From the NCBI GenBank assembly GCA_020073145.1, contig JAIQFS010000007.1, positions 1-64,000 on the forward strand: a stretch of 64,000 bases of DNA, in the 5' to 3' direction. Below, one piece after another: positions 45,953-54,890 of the stretch. The notes below the pieces were generated by a model. It was given only the letters and a program-made list of their open reading frames with translations. It was not told the DNA's origin and made no database searches. The translations under genes were made by a program, and so were the position numbers. The DNA is from Terriglobia bacterium (GTDB taxonomy: Bacteria > Acidobacteriota > Terriglobia > Bryobacterales > Bryobacteraceae). How positions within the stretch are numbered: the stretch's first letter is position 1; each line of letters opens with the position of its first letter.

Positions 45953-48900
45953 ATGTATCGATTTTTGCTGGTTATTTTGCTAGCGTGCGTCGCTGCGTTC
46001 GGTCAGGGCGACCGCGGGACTATTACAGGGACCATTACCGATCCCGCAGGCGCTGTCGTGGCGGGCGCGGGCATCGAAGCCAAGAATATTGAGACGGGCG
46101 TGCCGTTCCAGGCAGCCAGTACGGAGACGGGGAACTTCACGATTCCACAGTTGCCGGTCGGAGTGTACGAACTCTCGGTCACAGTGCCGGGTTTCAAGAA
46201 ATATGTACGGTCGGGCCTGACGGTAGCGGCGACGCAGACGATTCGCGTCGACATCCCGTTGGAGGTGGGCGCCGCTACGGATTCGGTGACGGTGCAAGCA
46301 GACGCCACGCTCTTAAAGACCGAGAGCGGCGAAATCAGCCACACGATCCAGGCGCAGCACCTGGTCGACCTCGGGTTGCTCGGCATCGGCGGAACGTTTT
46401 CGTCAAGCCAGGGCTTGCGCTTCTACCAGGCGGAAATCGCACTGATTCCAGGAGCCTCCGCACCGGCCTCGGGATTTGTCTTAGGGGTCCGCGTGAACGG
46501 GGCGCCTAATGGCACGGGACGCACGCAGATCGACGGAATGGACGGCACCAACCAGATCAACGCCGTCCAGGCCGGCGTCGGAGCCAGCGTGGATGCAATC
46601 CAGGAGAGCGCCATCCAGACCAACAACTTCTCGCCGGAATATGGCTCGGTGGGCGGCGGGCTGTTCAACCTCACCATGCGGTCGGGCACCAATCAATATC
46701 ACGGCGCGGGCTACGATTACCTCTCCAATGAAGCCTTCAACGCCTCCACGCCGTTCGTCAATACCCGGCAGCGAATTCGACGCAACGACTACGGCTTCAA
46801 CGTCGGCGGCCCGGTGCGCATTCCCAAGGTATACAACGGCAAGGACAAGACGTTCTTCTTTTACAACCGCGAGCAGTACCGCGAATTCTTCGTCGTCAAC
46901 GACACCTTTATCACGGTGCCCACCGCGGCTTATCGCACGGGCGACTTCAGCGGGGCCATCACCGGCGCGAACCTCGGAAAGGATCCGCTGGGCAACACCA
47001 TCCTGGAGGGCATGATCTACGATCCGGCTTCCGTGCAAAACGTCAACGGGCAACTGGTACGAACTCAGTTTTCGAACAACGCCATCCCGGCCGCGCGGTT
47101 CGACAAAGTTGCGGTGGCAATCCAGAACTTGATTCCCAACCCGACGAATGGCAACAACTCGCTGAACAATCTGCCGTCGTTCCCGAACGACCGGGTGACG
47201 ACCAATGAATCGGTAAAGCTGGATCACCAGTTAAACAGCAGGATGAAAATCAGCGGTCTGTTTCTGACCAACGCAACCGCCACCCAGTACTCGCAGAGCC
47301 TGAACGGCTCTGAAGGGCTGCCCGCCACCATTACCGCGACCCGGGGCAGTTTCAGCCGATCCCAACAATGGCGTCTGAATTTTGACGACACGCTGAGCCC
47401 CACTGTGCTTCTGCACGTGGGGGCGGGCCTCTTGAATTACTTACTCGATGACCACTCCCCTACTACCAATTTCAACGACAGCGCCATTGGGCTGACCGGC
47501 GTTTCCAACCCCGGCGGGCGCTTCCCGAGCCTGAGCGGATTGTGCTCGGCAGGCTTGGGCACCAACACCTCGCCATGCACCGGAACGGGTGGAACGATGA
47601 GCATGGGCCCCGGCGTTGGGGCCGCACAGTCGATCACCAAACAAATGACGCCGACCTATCAGGCCTCCGTCACCTGGGTAAAGGACAACCACACGTTCAA
47701 GTTCGGCAGCGAGGTGCGCGAGTTCGGTTACCCGCTGCTGGCGCTGGCTGCCACAAACGGGTCGTTCGTCTTCTCGGCGAATCAAACGGCCCAGCCGTAC
47801 GCTCAATCCGCGATTATCGGGGGACGCTCGGTCGGATTCCCCTATGCCAGCTTCCTGCTGGGCCTGGTAAACAGCGGCATGGTGAATCCGCCGGCGGATC
47901 TGCGCATGGGAAAACATTTCATCTCGTTCTTCGCCCAGGATTCCTGGAAAGTCACTCGCAAGCTGACGTTCAATTACGGTCTACGGTACGACTACGACAC
48001 TTATCCCAGAGAGCAATATGGACGCATGCCGACCCTAGCCCCCGGCTTGGCGAATCCGACGGTCGGGGGACGTCCCGGTGGCGTGATTTACGAGTCCACG
48101 TGCAATTGCAGCTTTGCCCACAATTATCCGTACGCATTCGGTCCCCGCCTTGGTGTGGCCTACCAGATCACGGCCAAGACGGTATTCCGCGCCGGCATTG
48201 GTATCGCCTACGACGGCACCGCGACGGCGGCCACGGGAACTGGGAGCGCATCGCCCGCCAACAACTTCACGGCGCCCGGATTTGGCGATCCGGCGATGAC
48301 GCTGGCCGGGGGAGTGCCGCAGCAGTACGTGCTCCCGTGGCCTAATCTCTCGGCCGGTGCGTACCCCAATCCCAACTTCCCCGCCGCTCAGAACGGGCCG
48401 ACTTCCGTGGTGGATCAGAACGCCGGCCGGCCAGCTCGCCAGGTCCAGTGGAGCGTTGGGGTCCAGCGCGAGATCTTCCCGAATCTGCTCCTGGACGTCA
48501 ACTATGTCGGCAACCGCGGCGCGTGGTGGCTGAGTACCGTCCTCGACAACTACAACGCAATCACCACACAGATCTTGAGCGCCAACGGGCTGGATATCAA
48601 TACCGCGGCAGATCGCGCGATTCTCCGGTCCACGATTGGATCCGCGGGCGCTGGGCGTTTCCAAAATAAGCTGCCTTACGCCGGTTTCCCGCTGGGCTCA
48701 ACGGTCGCCCAGTCTCTGCGGCCCTTCCCGCAGTTCACGGCCGGGCTGGCGCCGCTGTGGGCGCCGCAAGGACGCACCTGGTACGACTCGCTGCAGTTGA
48801 AAGTCACCAAGCGCTTCTCTCACGGCCTGATCCTCGATTACGCCTTCACCTACGCCAAGGAGGAGCAACTCGGCGTCGAAGGGGGCACGGTCAACGACTT

Positions 48901-49576
48901 TCAAAACCGGATGCAGAACAAAACCCTCTCCGGATTCTCGCGTCCGTTTGTGAGCGTAGTGTCAGCCAACTACCGGCTGCCCGCATGGGGACCGAACAAG
49001 GTCTTCTCGCAGGTGGTCCGCGACTGGACGATCGGTTCGGTGCTAAGCTACGCGAGCGGCCTGCCCATTCTTGCGCCCACCTCGACGAATAATCTGAGCA
49101 CGCTGTTGTTTCGCTCGACCTACTTCAACCGCAACCCGGGCGTGTCGCCGTTCCTCAAGGATTTGAACTGCCACTGCGTCGATCCCACGAAGGACCTGGT
49201 GCTGAACCCGGCGGCATGGAGCAACCCGACCGACGGCCAGTGGGGCACTGCGGCGCCGTACTATAACGATTACCGCTACGAGCGGCGGCCATCCGAATCG
49301 CTGAGCCTCGGCCGCATCTTCAAATTCAACGAGAGCGGGATGGCGCTGACGGTCCGGATGAACTTCCAGAACATCTTCAACCGTACGCAGCTATCGAATC
49401 CGACAGCCACTAACCCTCTCGCCTCCACGACCTGCACCGCGGGCGCCGGCGCGGTCTGCGCGAATCCGGCGACGGCCGGCAAGTACACCGGCGGGTTCGG
49501 CTTCATTAACTACGTGGGCGGCTCGACATTCCAGCCGCCGCGGCAAGGCACGCTGGAGATGCGCTTTCAGTTCTGA
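45953..49576 (+). CDS. TonB-dependent receptor with carboxypeptidase-like domain (large)
   Basis: 1207 residues; ATG 45953 with AGGAAGGGG upstream. Residues 20-105 form the carboxypeptidase regulatory-like domain (GTITGTITDPAGAVVAGAGI, TGNFTIPQLPVGVYELSV). The plug (about residues 120-250) includes GAPNGTGRTQIDGMDGTNQ. The barrel ends in LEMRFQF. It is the outer-membrane import protein of the palindrome-controlled set; the promoter is overlapped by operator site 3 and the regulator gene is divergent. A strong terminator follows at 49626. The imported compound is unknown. Confidence 0.85.
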   Translation: MYRFLLVILLACVAAFGQGDRGTITGTITDPAGAVVAGAGIEAKNIETGVPFQAASTETGNFTIPQLPVGVYELSVTVPGFKKYVRSGLTVAATQTIRVDIPLEVGAATDSVTVQADATLLKTESGEISHTIQAQHLVDLGLLGIGGTFSSSQGLRFYQAEIALIPGASAPASGFVLGVRVNGAPNGTGRTQIDGMDGTNQINAVQAGVGASVDAIQESAIQTNNFSPEYGSVGGGLFNLTMRSGTNQYHGAGYDYLSNEAFNASTPFVNTRQRIRRNDYGFNVGGPVRIPKVYNGKDKTFFFYNREQYREFFVVNDTFITVPTAAYRTGDFSGAITGANLGKDPLGNTILEGMIYDPASVQNVNGQLVRTQFSNNAIPAARFDKVAVAIQNLIPNPTNGNNSLNNLPSFPNDRVTTNESVKLDHQLNSRMKISGLFLTNATATQYSQSLNGSEGLPATITATRGSFSRSQQWRLNFDDTLSPTVLLHVGAGLLNYLLDDHSPTTNFNDSAIGLTGVSNPGGRFPSLSGLCSAGLGTNTSPCTGTGGTMSMGPGVGAAQSITKQMTPTYQASVTWVKDNHTFKFGSEVREFGYPLLALAATNGSFVFSANQTAQPYAQSAIIGGRSVGFPYASFLLGLVNSGMVNPPADLRMGKHFISFFAQDSWKVTRKLTFNYGLRYDYDTYPREQYGRMPTLAPGLANPTVGGRPGGVIYESTCNCSFAHNYPYAFGPRLGVAYQITAKTVFRAGIGIAYDGTATAATGTGSASPANNFTAPGFGDPAMTLAGGVPQQYVLPWPNLSAGAYPNPNFPAAQNGPTSVVDQNAGRPARQVQWSVGVQREIFPNLLLDVNYVGNRGAWWLSTVLDNYNAITTQILSANGLDINTAADRAILRSTIGSAGAGRFQNKLPYAGFPLGSTVAQSLRPFPQFTAGLAPLWAPQGRTWYDSLQLKVTKRFSHGLILDYAFTYAKEEQLGVEGGTVNDFQNRMQNKTLSGFSRPFVSVVSANYRLPAWGPNKVFSQVVRDWTIGSVLSYASGLPILAPTSTNNLSTLLFRSTYFNRNPGVSPFLKDLNCHCVDPTKDLVLNPAAWSNPTDGQWGTAAPYYNDYRYERRPSESLSLGRIFKFNESGMALTVRMNFQNIFNRTQLSNPTATNPLASTTCTAGAGAVCANPATAGKYTGGFGFINYVGGSTFQPPRQGTLEMRFQF

Positions 49577-49625
49577 TAGGGAAGGACCTGTCAAGTCCCA
49601 CGTGATTTGAGGGGTTTGGTTTTCG

Positions 49626-49666
49626 GGCCGGCTCGCCTCCTGCGGAGGCAAGCCGGCCTTTTCTTT
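49626..49666 (+). terminator. Rho-independent terminator after the TonB receptor
   Basis: GGCCGGCT (49626-49633) pairs with AGCCGGCC (49651-49658), and GCCTCC pairs with GGAGGC inside it around a TGC loop. The stem is followed by TTTTCTTT (49659-49666). It lies 50 bases after the receptor stop. Confidence 0.75.
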
Positions 49667-49721
49667 GCGCGGGTGTCACGACGATCTTTGGCCCGGCGCA
49701 GCCGGACCTTTAATACCCTGG

Positions 49722-49819
49722 GACCCTGGACCGTGAAGATCAATCAGCCCCTGGCGCTGGAGAACGAGAAAGGACTCGTCCACCTGCGGACCCAGGCTCC
49801 ATTTCCGAATGCGCGCTAG
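49722..49819 (+). pseudogene. C-terminal remnant of a GxWEGD-family gene
   Basis: The plus-strand frame reads GPWTVKINQPLALENEKGLV before TAG 49817-49819. The first part matches APWTVKVNQPLVLDSELIDY at the end of the gene at 42882. The rest has diverged and the upstream part is absent. Confidence 0.55.
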
Positions 49820-49934
49820 ATTGACTCGCCTGAAGCACGGCCAGACGCCGCGTCGGGGCAAGTTCGATCGTAGGATTGAGAACGGGCCAGGTGCGTTCAA
49901 CGCGGGGACACAGCACCTGGCCTGAAGACAACGG

Positions 49935-50810
49935 CTACGGTTTCGGGGCGGGGAAATACGTTGCGACGCGGTCGTTCAGCGTGAACTCCATCCCGAGGCC
50001 AGGATACTGCGCCAGAACCTTTGCCTTCATCTCAGCGGCATTTTTTGAGTTCGCGAAGTTGGCGTCCCAATCGGCCATGTATTTCTTCATGGACTGAATG
50101 GAACGCAGGTCGCGGGTGGCGCCGGGCCCCTCGTGCCCGGGCACGATGATGGCAGGCTGCAGAGCGGTGATCTGATCGATGGTCTTGTTCCAATCCTCGC
50201 GGGCCTTGTCCCGCGTCACTCCAAAATAGACGTGATCGAAGACGATGTCTCCTGTCACGACTGCCTTGAGCGAAGGGATGTAGACGTAGCTGTTGCCTGC
50301 GCCGTCGCTGCCCGGCACCGGCCCGGTAACCGGAAACTGCTCGCCTTCGAGCGTCAGCACGGGCGTCGTGAGTTCTTCCGGCACCACCGGATCGGGTCCC
50401 GGAATGTTGTTGCCATACGTCGGGAACCAGAACTTCTGGCGGGCCGGCCAGGCTGTTTTGGCCGCGTTTGCCGTTGCGGGCAATGCGACGATCCGGGCGC
50501 CGGGGAATGCCTGCTTGAGAACAGCCAGTCCGAATAGGTGATCCGGATGCGGGTGCGTGATGTAGATGGTGGTGAGGTTCTTTTTCGATTCCAGAATCTC
50601 AGCCGCGAGACGGTGCGCCTCGCTGAGGCTGAATTGCGGGTCGATCAGGATCATGTCCTTTTCGCCGGAAATCATGGTCGAGTTCACGTCGTAGCCTGTC
50701 TGGCCGTGGCCCGTATGCACCTTGAGCTCAAGGTGCGACTGCGCTGCAGCGCTGGCCGCAAACAGAGCTGTGCCGAGTGCCACGGCGGCAAAAGCGGCGT
50801 TAATTCTCAT
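49935..50810 (-). CDS. Secreted metallo-beta-lactamase-fold hydrolase
   Basis: 291 residues with a signal peptide (AAFAAVALGTALFAASAAAQ). The zinc motif is THPHPDHLFG at residues about 83-92, followed by VTGDIVFDHVYF and VPGHEGPGATRD. The motif and the HEGP loop match glyoxalase-II-like proteins of the lactamase fold. It is transcribed from a good promoter (TTGACA 50918-50923, 18 bases, TAGAAT 50894-50899). The palindromic operator (50945) lies just upstream of it and inside the promoter of the divergent ankyrin gene. Substrate unknown. Confidence 0.8.
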   Translation of the reverse strand: MRINAAFAAVALGTALFAASAAAQSHLELKVHTGHGQTGYDVNSTMISGEKDMILIDPQFSLSEAHRLAAEILESKKNLTTIYITHPHPDHLFGLAVLKQAFPGARIVALPATANAAKTAWPARQKFWFPTYGNNIPGPDPVVPEELTTPVLTLEGEQFPVTGPVPGSDGAGNSYVYIPSLKAVVTGDIVFDHVYFGVTRDKAREDWNKTIDQITALQPAIIVPGHEGPGATRDLRSIQSMKKYMADWDANFANSKNAAEMKAKVLAQYPGLGMEFTLNDRVATYFPAPKP

Positions 50811-50893
50811 TGAGATTCCATCCTGTTCTGGTTTTGTAAAACGACTTAAGAGTTCAGCCGGCCTGAGCTGCCTGAAAACACTTCTGGAGGGCG

Positions 50894-50965
50894 ATTCTAC
50901 AATGTTCGGAAGCTTTCTGTCAAAGGACAGCAGGTCTTGCACTTATACCTGTCGGCTGGTAAAAT
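50894..50965. promoter_or_regulatory. Operator site 4 with divergent promoters
   Basis: The palindrome ATACCTGTCGGCTGGTAA (50945-50962) lies between TTGCAC (50937-50942) and TAAAAT (50960-50965), a 17-base-spaced promoter reading plus to the ankyrin operon. The minus-strand promoter TTGACA (50918-50923), 18 bases and TAGAAT (50894-50899) serves the lactamase-fold gene; the palindrome is 21 bases upstream of its -35. Confidence 0.7.
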
Positions 50966-50975
50966 TTATGACGCA

Positions 50976-50999
50976 ACTTGCCGCTCCGCGGCGGCAAGT
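50976..50999 (+). other. Leader hairpin before the ankyrin gene
   Basis: ACTTGCCGC (50976-50984) pairs perfectly with GCGGCAAGT (50991-50999), with TCCGCG as loop. The stem ends just before the TGGAGG ribosome site of the ankyrin gene. No T-run follows, so it is not a simple terminator. It could affect translation or mRNA stability. Confidence 0.5.
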
Positions 51000-51013
51000 C
51001 TGGAGGACGCTCC

Positions 51014-52573
51014 ATGAAGGCTCGATTCGCCGGATTCCTGCTCGCTTGCCTGGTTTCGCTATGGCCGCCGGCGGCGGCCGCGGCGGATGCGAAGGTTGCC
51101 GCGGCCGCACGCGACGACGATCGCACGACGGTCATTGCGCTGGTGCGCAAAGGATCAGAGGATCCAAACGCAAAACTGCCGGACGGCACCTCCGCTTTGC
51201 ACTGGGCCGTCCGATCCGACGATTCTGAACTGGTTTCGCTCCTGCTCCAGGCGAAGGCCGACGCCAATGCCGCCGATCCAGATGGCGTGACTCCTCTCGC
51301 GATCGCCAGCGCGAATGCCAATGCGGAGGTGGTTCGCAGGCTGCTGGCTGCCGGAGCCAACCCCGATCTGGCGGATCGCGCGGGGTTCACGCCGCTCATG
51401 CTGGCTGTCAGCCGCCCGCGATCCGAGAACGTCCGCATTCTGCTCGATGCGGGCGCGAAGGCGGACGCACGAGAAAGCGAAGCGCAGGAAACGGCTCTCA
51501 TGATAGCTGTGAGAGAAAACAACGCGGCGGCCGTCCGCCTCCTGCTAGAACACGGAGCGGACGTCAATGCGGCAACGCGGGTGGGGAAAACGCCAGCTCG
51601 CCGTCCACCGGGCGCCGGCGGCGGGTCTCACGGTGTGGGCATTGTGCGCAGCGGCTGGCCGGAACAAGGCTATCAGGAGGCGACGCCGGGAGGAATGACG
51701 CCGCTCCTTTATGCAGCCAGAGACGGGCGCACGGAAATTGCCCGGATGCTGATTGGCGCGGGCGCGAAGGTGAGTGTGCCGGATGCCAACAAAATCACTC
51801 CTCTGCTGATGGCGATCACCAACAACCAGCCGGACTCAGCCGATCTTCTGATCCAGAACGGCGCGGAGATCAACGGCTCCGACTTCTGGGGAAGAACGCC
51901 TCTATGGGCCGCGGTGGAAATGCGCGATCTCGAATACAGCCGCGGCGGGGAACACAATGTTGACCGAGAGCGCCTTCTGCAGTTAATTGGCGAACTGCTC
52001 GATCGGGGCGCCAATGCAAACGCGCGAACGGCGGAAGTTCCTCCGACCCGACGATTCCTGATGGGGCTCGGCGATCTCTCGTGGGTCGATTTCACCGGAC
52101 AGACGCCGTTTCTGCGCGCAGCGCTGTCCGGCGATCTTACCGTCATGAAACTGCTGCTGGAAAAGGGGGCCGATGCGAATATTCCCACGTTCGCGGGAAC
52201 CACGGCGCTGATGGCTGCCTCGGGCATCAACTGGGTGATCAACCAGACGTTCACCGAGGGTCCTGCAACACAGATCGAAGCGGTGAAGTTGTGCCTCGAA
52301 AAAGGCGCCGATATCAACGCTGCCAACTCCATGGGGCTGACGCCGGTATTCGGGGCCGCGAACAGGGGCGCGGACGATCTCCTGGCATTTCTCGTAGAGC
52401 ACGGCGCGCGTTTGGACGTCAAAGATAAAGAAGGAAGAACCCCGATGGTGTGGGCCGAAGGTGTGTTCCTGGCAACAAACGCGCCGGAGAGCAAGCCCTC
52501 CACGATTGCGCTCATCGAAAAGCTTTCGAAGAAAGATGTTGCGACGTCGTCGCCGGTGGCCAGTACCCGATGA
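51014..52573 (+). CDS. Secreted ankyrin-repeat protein
   Basis: 519 residues. A signal peptide (ARFAGFLLACLVSLWPPAAAAA) is followed by about ten ankyrin repeats, for example DGTSALHWAVRSDDSELVSLLLQ, GVTPLAIASANANAEVVRRLLAAG and GFTPLMLAVSRPRSENVRILLD. Ankyrin repeats bind proteins. In Acidobacteria such proteins often accompany DUF1592/DUF1552 genes, as here. The next gene's ATG overlaps the stop (ATGA). ATG 51014 has TGGAGG upstream. Binding partner unknown. Confidence 0.8.
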   Translation: MKARFAGFLLACLVSLWPPAAAAADAKVAAAARDDDRTTVIALVRKGSEDPNAKLPDGTSALHWAVRSDDSELVSLLLQAKADANAADPDGVTPLAIASANANAEVVRRLLAAGANPDLADRAGFTPLMLAVSRPRSENVRILLDAGAKADARESEAQETALMIAVRENNAAAVRLLLEHGADVNAATRVGKTPARRPPGAGGGSHGVGIVRSGWPEQGYQEATPGGMTPLLYAARDGRTEIARMLIGAGAKVSVPDANKITPLLMAITNNQPDSADLLIQNGAEINGSDFWGRTPLWAAVEMRDLEYSRGGEHNVDRERLLQLIGELLDRGANANARTAEVPPTRRFLMGLGDLSWVDFTGQTPFLRAALSGDLTVMKLLLEKGADANIPTFAGTTALMAASGINWVINQTFTEGPATQIEAVKLCLEKGADINAANSMGLTPVFGAANRGADDLLAFLVEHGARLDVKDKEGRTPMVWAEGVFLATNAPESKPSTIALIEKLSKKDVATSSPVASTR

Positions 52574-54861
52574 ACGCTTTCCATATCACCGCCGCTCTGA
52601 CGCTCCTGCTGAGTGCGTACCATCCGGCCGCTGCGCAGAAGCCGGCCGCATCTGAGCGGCAGTTTGTTACGCAGTACTGTCAGGGCTGCCATAACGGCCG
52701 GCTCAAAACCGGCGGGCTTTCGCTGGAACAGATGGATCCTGGGCAGGTGTCGCAAAGTCCCGAGGCCTGGGAAAAAGTGGTGCGAAAGCTGCGGGCGGGC
52801 ATGATGCCGCCGAGCGGCGCTCCCCGCCCGGATCGAGCCGCAATCGATGCATTCGCTGCTCATATCGAGAATTCGCTGGATCAATTCGCGGTGGGGCATC
52901 CGAACTCAGGGACTGTCGGGTTGCACCGCCTGAATCGCGCGGAGTATGCGAACGCGGTGCGCGATCTGCTGGATGTGGACGTCGACGTATCGACGTTGCT
53001 GCCCTCTGACGACTCGAGCGAAGGATTCGACAACATTGCCGCCGCTCTGGGAGTTTCGCCGGCGCTACTGGAGCGCTATGTGGCGGCAGCCACAAACATC
53101 AGCAGCCTCGCCATAGGCGACCCCGCAACCACGCCTACGACAAACACGTGGCGCGCTCCGGGAGACCTTTCGCAGACCGCGCACATCGAAGGGCTGCCCA
53201 TCGGCACGCGGGGCGGAATGCTGTTCAAATACACGTTCCCCCTGGATGCGGAGTACGCCTTCAAAATTCGCGCGCGCAGCGCCGGTCTCGGCGTTGGCGC
53301 GGGCGGCGGGCCCGTGCCCCTCGAGATCACTCTCGACGGAGCCCGCATCAACCCGGGAAAGAGCGCGACCGATTTTCGGCTTACGATCACAGCCGGGCCC
53401 CATAACATCGGCGTCGCCATGCCGCAGCACAGTTCGGCAGGCGTGGATGACATTTACGGCACATATCCGGACAATGCCGGCGTGACGAGCGTGGCGATCA
53501 CCGGACCGACCAATCCTTCAGGTCCCGGTGACACCCCCAGCCGGCGAAAGATTTTCGTTTGCCGCCCCGGTCCCGGTGAGGACGAGACCATTTGCGCTAA
53601 ACGCATTCTGACATCTCTTGCGGAAAGGGCTTTCCGGCGGCCGGTCCGCGACACCGATCTCGAAACCTTGCTCGGCTTCTATCAGCAGGCCAAGAACGCG
53701 GGTGGATTCGAGCACGGAATCGAAGCGGCTTTGGCGCGTATTCTGATGGATCCGTGGTTTATCTTCCGCATCGAGCACGAGCCGGCGGGAACAGCCCCGG
53801 GCGGAGTCTATGCGGTGAGCGATGTGGAGCTCGCTTCCCGGCTTTCTTTCTTCCTTTGGAGCAGCATTCCGGATGAGGAACTGCTGCGGCTGGCGGAGCA
53901 AAACAAGCTGCATGAACCCCAGATTCTCGTGCAGCAAACCCGCCGCATGCTGGCCGATTCGAAGGCCTCGGCGCTGACCGTCAACTTTGCGGGCCAGTGG
54001 CTTTATCTCCGCGAATTGAAAAGCGCCCGGCCCGACACCCGCGAGTTCAACGACAATCTTCGTCAATCGTTCCGGCGTGAGACGGAAATGTTCTTCGACA
54101 GCATCGTCCGCGAAGATCGCAGCGTGGTCGGTCTGCTGGATGCCGACTACACCTTTGTCGACGAACGTCTGGCAAAGCACTATGGCATCCCAGACGTCTA
54201 CGGCAGCCGCTTCCGCCGCGTGAAACCGTCGGACGATTCGCGGCGGGGATTGCTGGGCCAAGGCAGTATTCTGCTGGTTACGTCCGTGGCCACCAGAACG
54301 TCTCCCGTGGCTCGAGGCAAGTGGGTTCTCGAAAACATCCTCGGCAGCCCGCCGCCTCTTCCGCCGCCGAACGTGCCGGCTCTACCCGAGGACGCCTCTT
54401 CAGTGAAACCGGTCTCCGTGCGAGAACGAATGGAGGCACATCGTAAGAACCCCGTATGCGCATCATGCCATAAGATCATGGATCCGATTGGATTCTCACT
54501 CGAAAATTTCGACCTGACCGGCAGATGGCGGACGACCGACGGAGGCGTGCCGGTGGATGCGTCGAGCGAGATGGTGGATGGAACGAAACTGTCCGGCCCC
54601 GCCAGCCTGCGCCAGGCGTTGTTAGGCCGCTCAGACGTCTTTGTCTCCACATTGACCGAGAAGCTGATGACTTATGCGCTCGGCCGCGGATTGAAATACT
54701 ACGACATGCCGGCAGTGCGCGCGATTGTGCGCGAGGCCGGCCGCAATAACGATCGTTTCTCTTCCATCGTGCTGGGGATTGTCAAGAGCACACCATTTCA
54801 GATGAAAGCGAAACCGGTCGAAAACACCGGGACCGAAGCACAGAGGGCCGCGTTGCGCTGA
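52570..54861 (+). CDS. Cytochrome-type protein with DUF1587-DUF1595-DUF1592-DUF1588-DUF1585 order
   Basis: 763 residues. After the signal peptide, a haem motif CQGCH lies at residues 37-41, followed by LHRLNRAEYANAVRDLL (DUF1587), AFRRPVRDTDLETLLGFYQQA (DUF1595), LASRLSFFLWSSIPDEELL (DUF1592), ARGKWVLENILGSPPPLPPPNVP plus CASCHK (DUF1588 with the second haem) and LMTYALGRGLKYYDMPAVR (DUF1585). This Planctomycete/Acidobacteria family is always paired with a DUF1552 protein. Its function is unknown, perhaps electron transfer in polymer breakdown. It is translationally coupled to the ankyrin gene. Confidence 0.85.
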   Translation: MNAFHITAALTLLLSAYHPAAAQKPAASERQFVTQYCQGCHNGRLKTGGLSLEQMDPGQVSQSPEAWEKVVRKLRAGMMPPSGAPRPDRAAIDAFAAHIENSLDQFAVGHPNSGTVGLHRLNRAEYANAVRDLLDVDVDVSTLLPSDDSSEGFDNIAAALGVSPALLERYVAAATNISSLAIGDPATTPTTNTWRAPGDLSQTAHIEGLPIGTRGGMLFKYTFPLDAEYAFKIRARSAGLGVGAGGGPVPLEITLDGARINPGKSATDFRLTITAGPHNIGVAMPQHSSAGVDDIYGTYPDNAGVTSVAITGPTNPSGPGDTPSRRKIFVCRPGPGEDETICAKRILTSLAERAFRRPVRDTDLETLLGFYQQAKNAGGFEHGIEAALARILMDPWFIFRIEHEPAGTAPGGVYAVSDVELASRLSFFLWSSIPDEELLRLAEQNKLHEPQILVQQTRRMLADSKASALTVNFAGQWLYLRELKSARPDTREFNDNLRQSFRRETEMFFDSIVREDRSVVGLLDADYTFVDERLAKHYGIPDVYGSRFRRVKPSDDSRRGLLGQGSILLVTSVATRTSPVARGKWVLENILGSPPPLPPPNVPALPEDASSVKPVSVRERMEAHRKNPVCASCHKIMDPIGFSLENFDLTGRWRTTDGGVPVDASSEMVDGTKLSGPASLRQALLGRSDVFVSTLTEKLMTYALGRGLKYYDMPAVRAIVREAGRNNDRFSSIVLGIVKSTPFQMKAKPVENTGTEAQRAALR

Positions 54862-54890
54862 CCGCGCCACGGGCCAAGGAGAAGGCTTTC

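Noticed and set aside
46481-47227. Long antisense open frame inside the TonB receptor
   Set aside because: No recognisable motif; codon-position composition follows the receptor gene.
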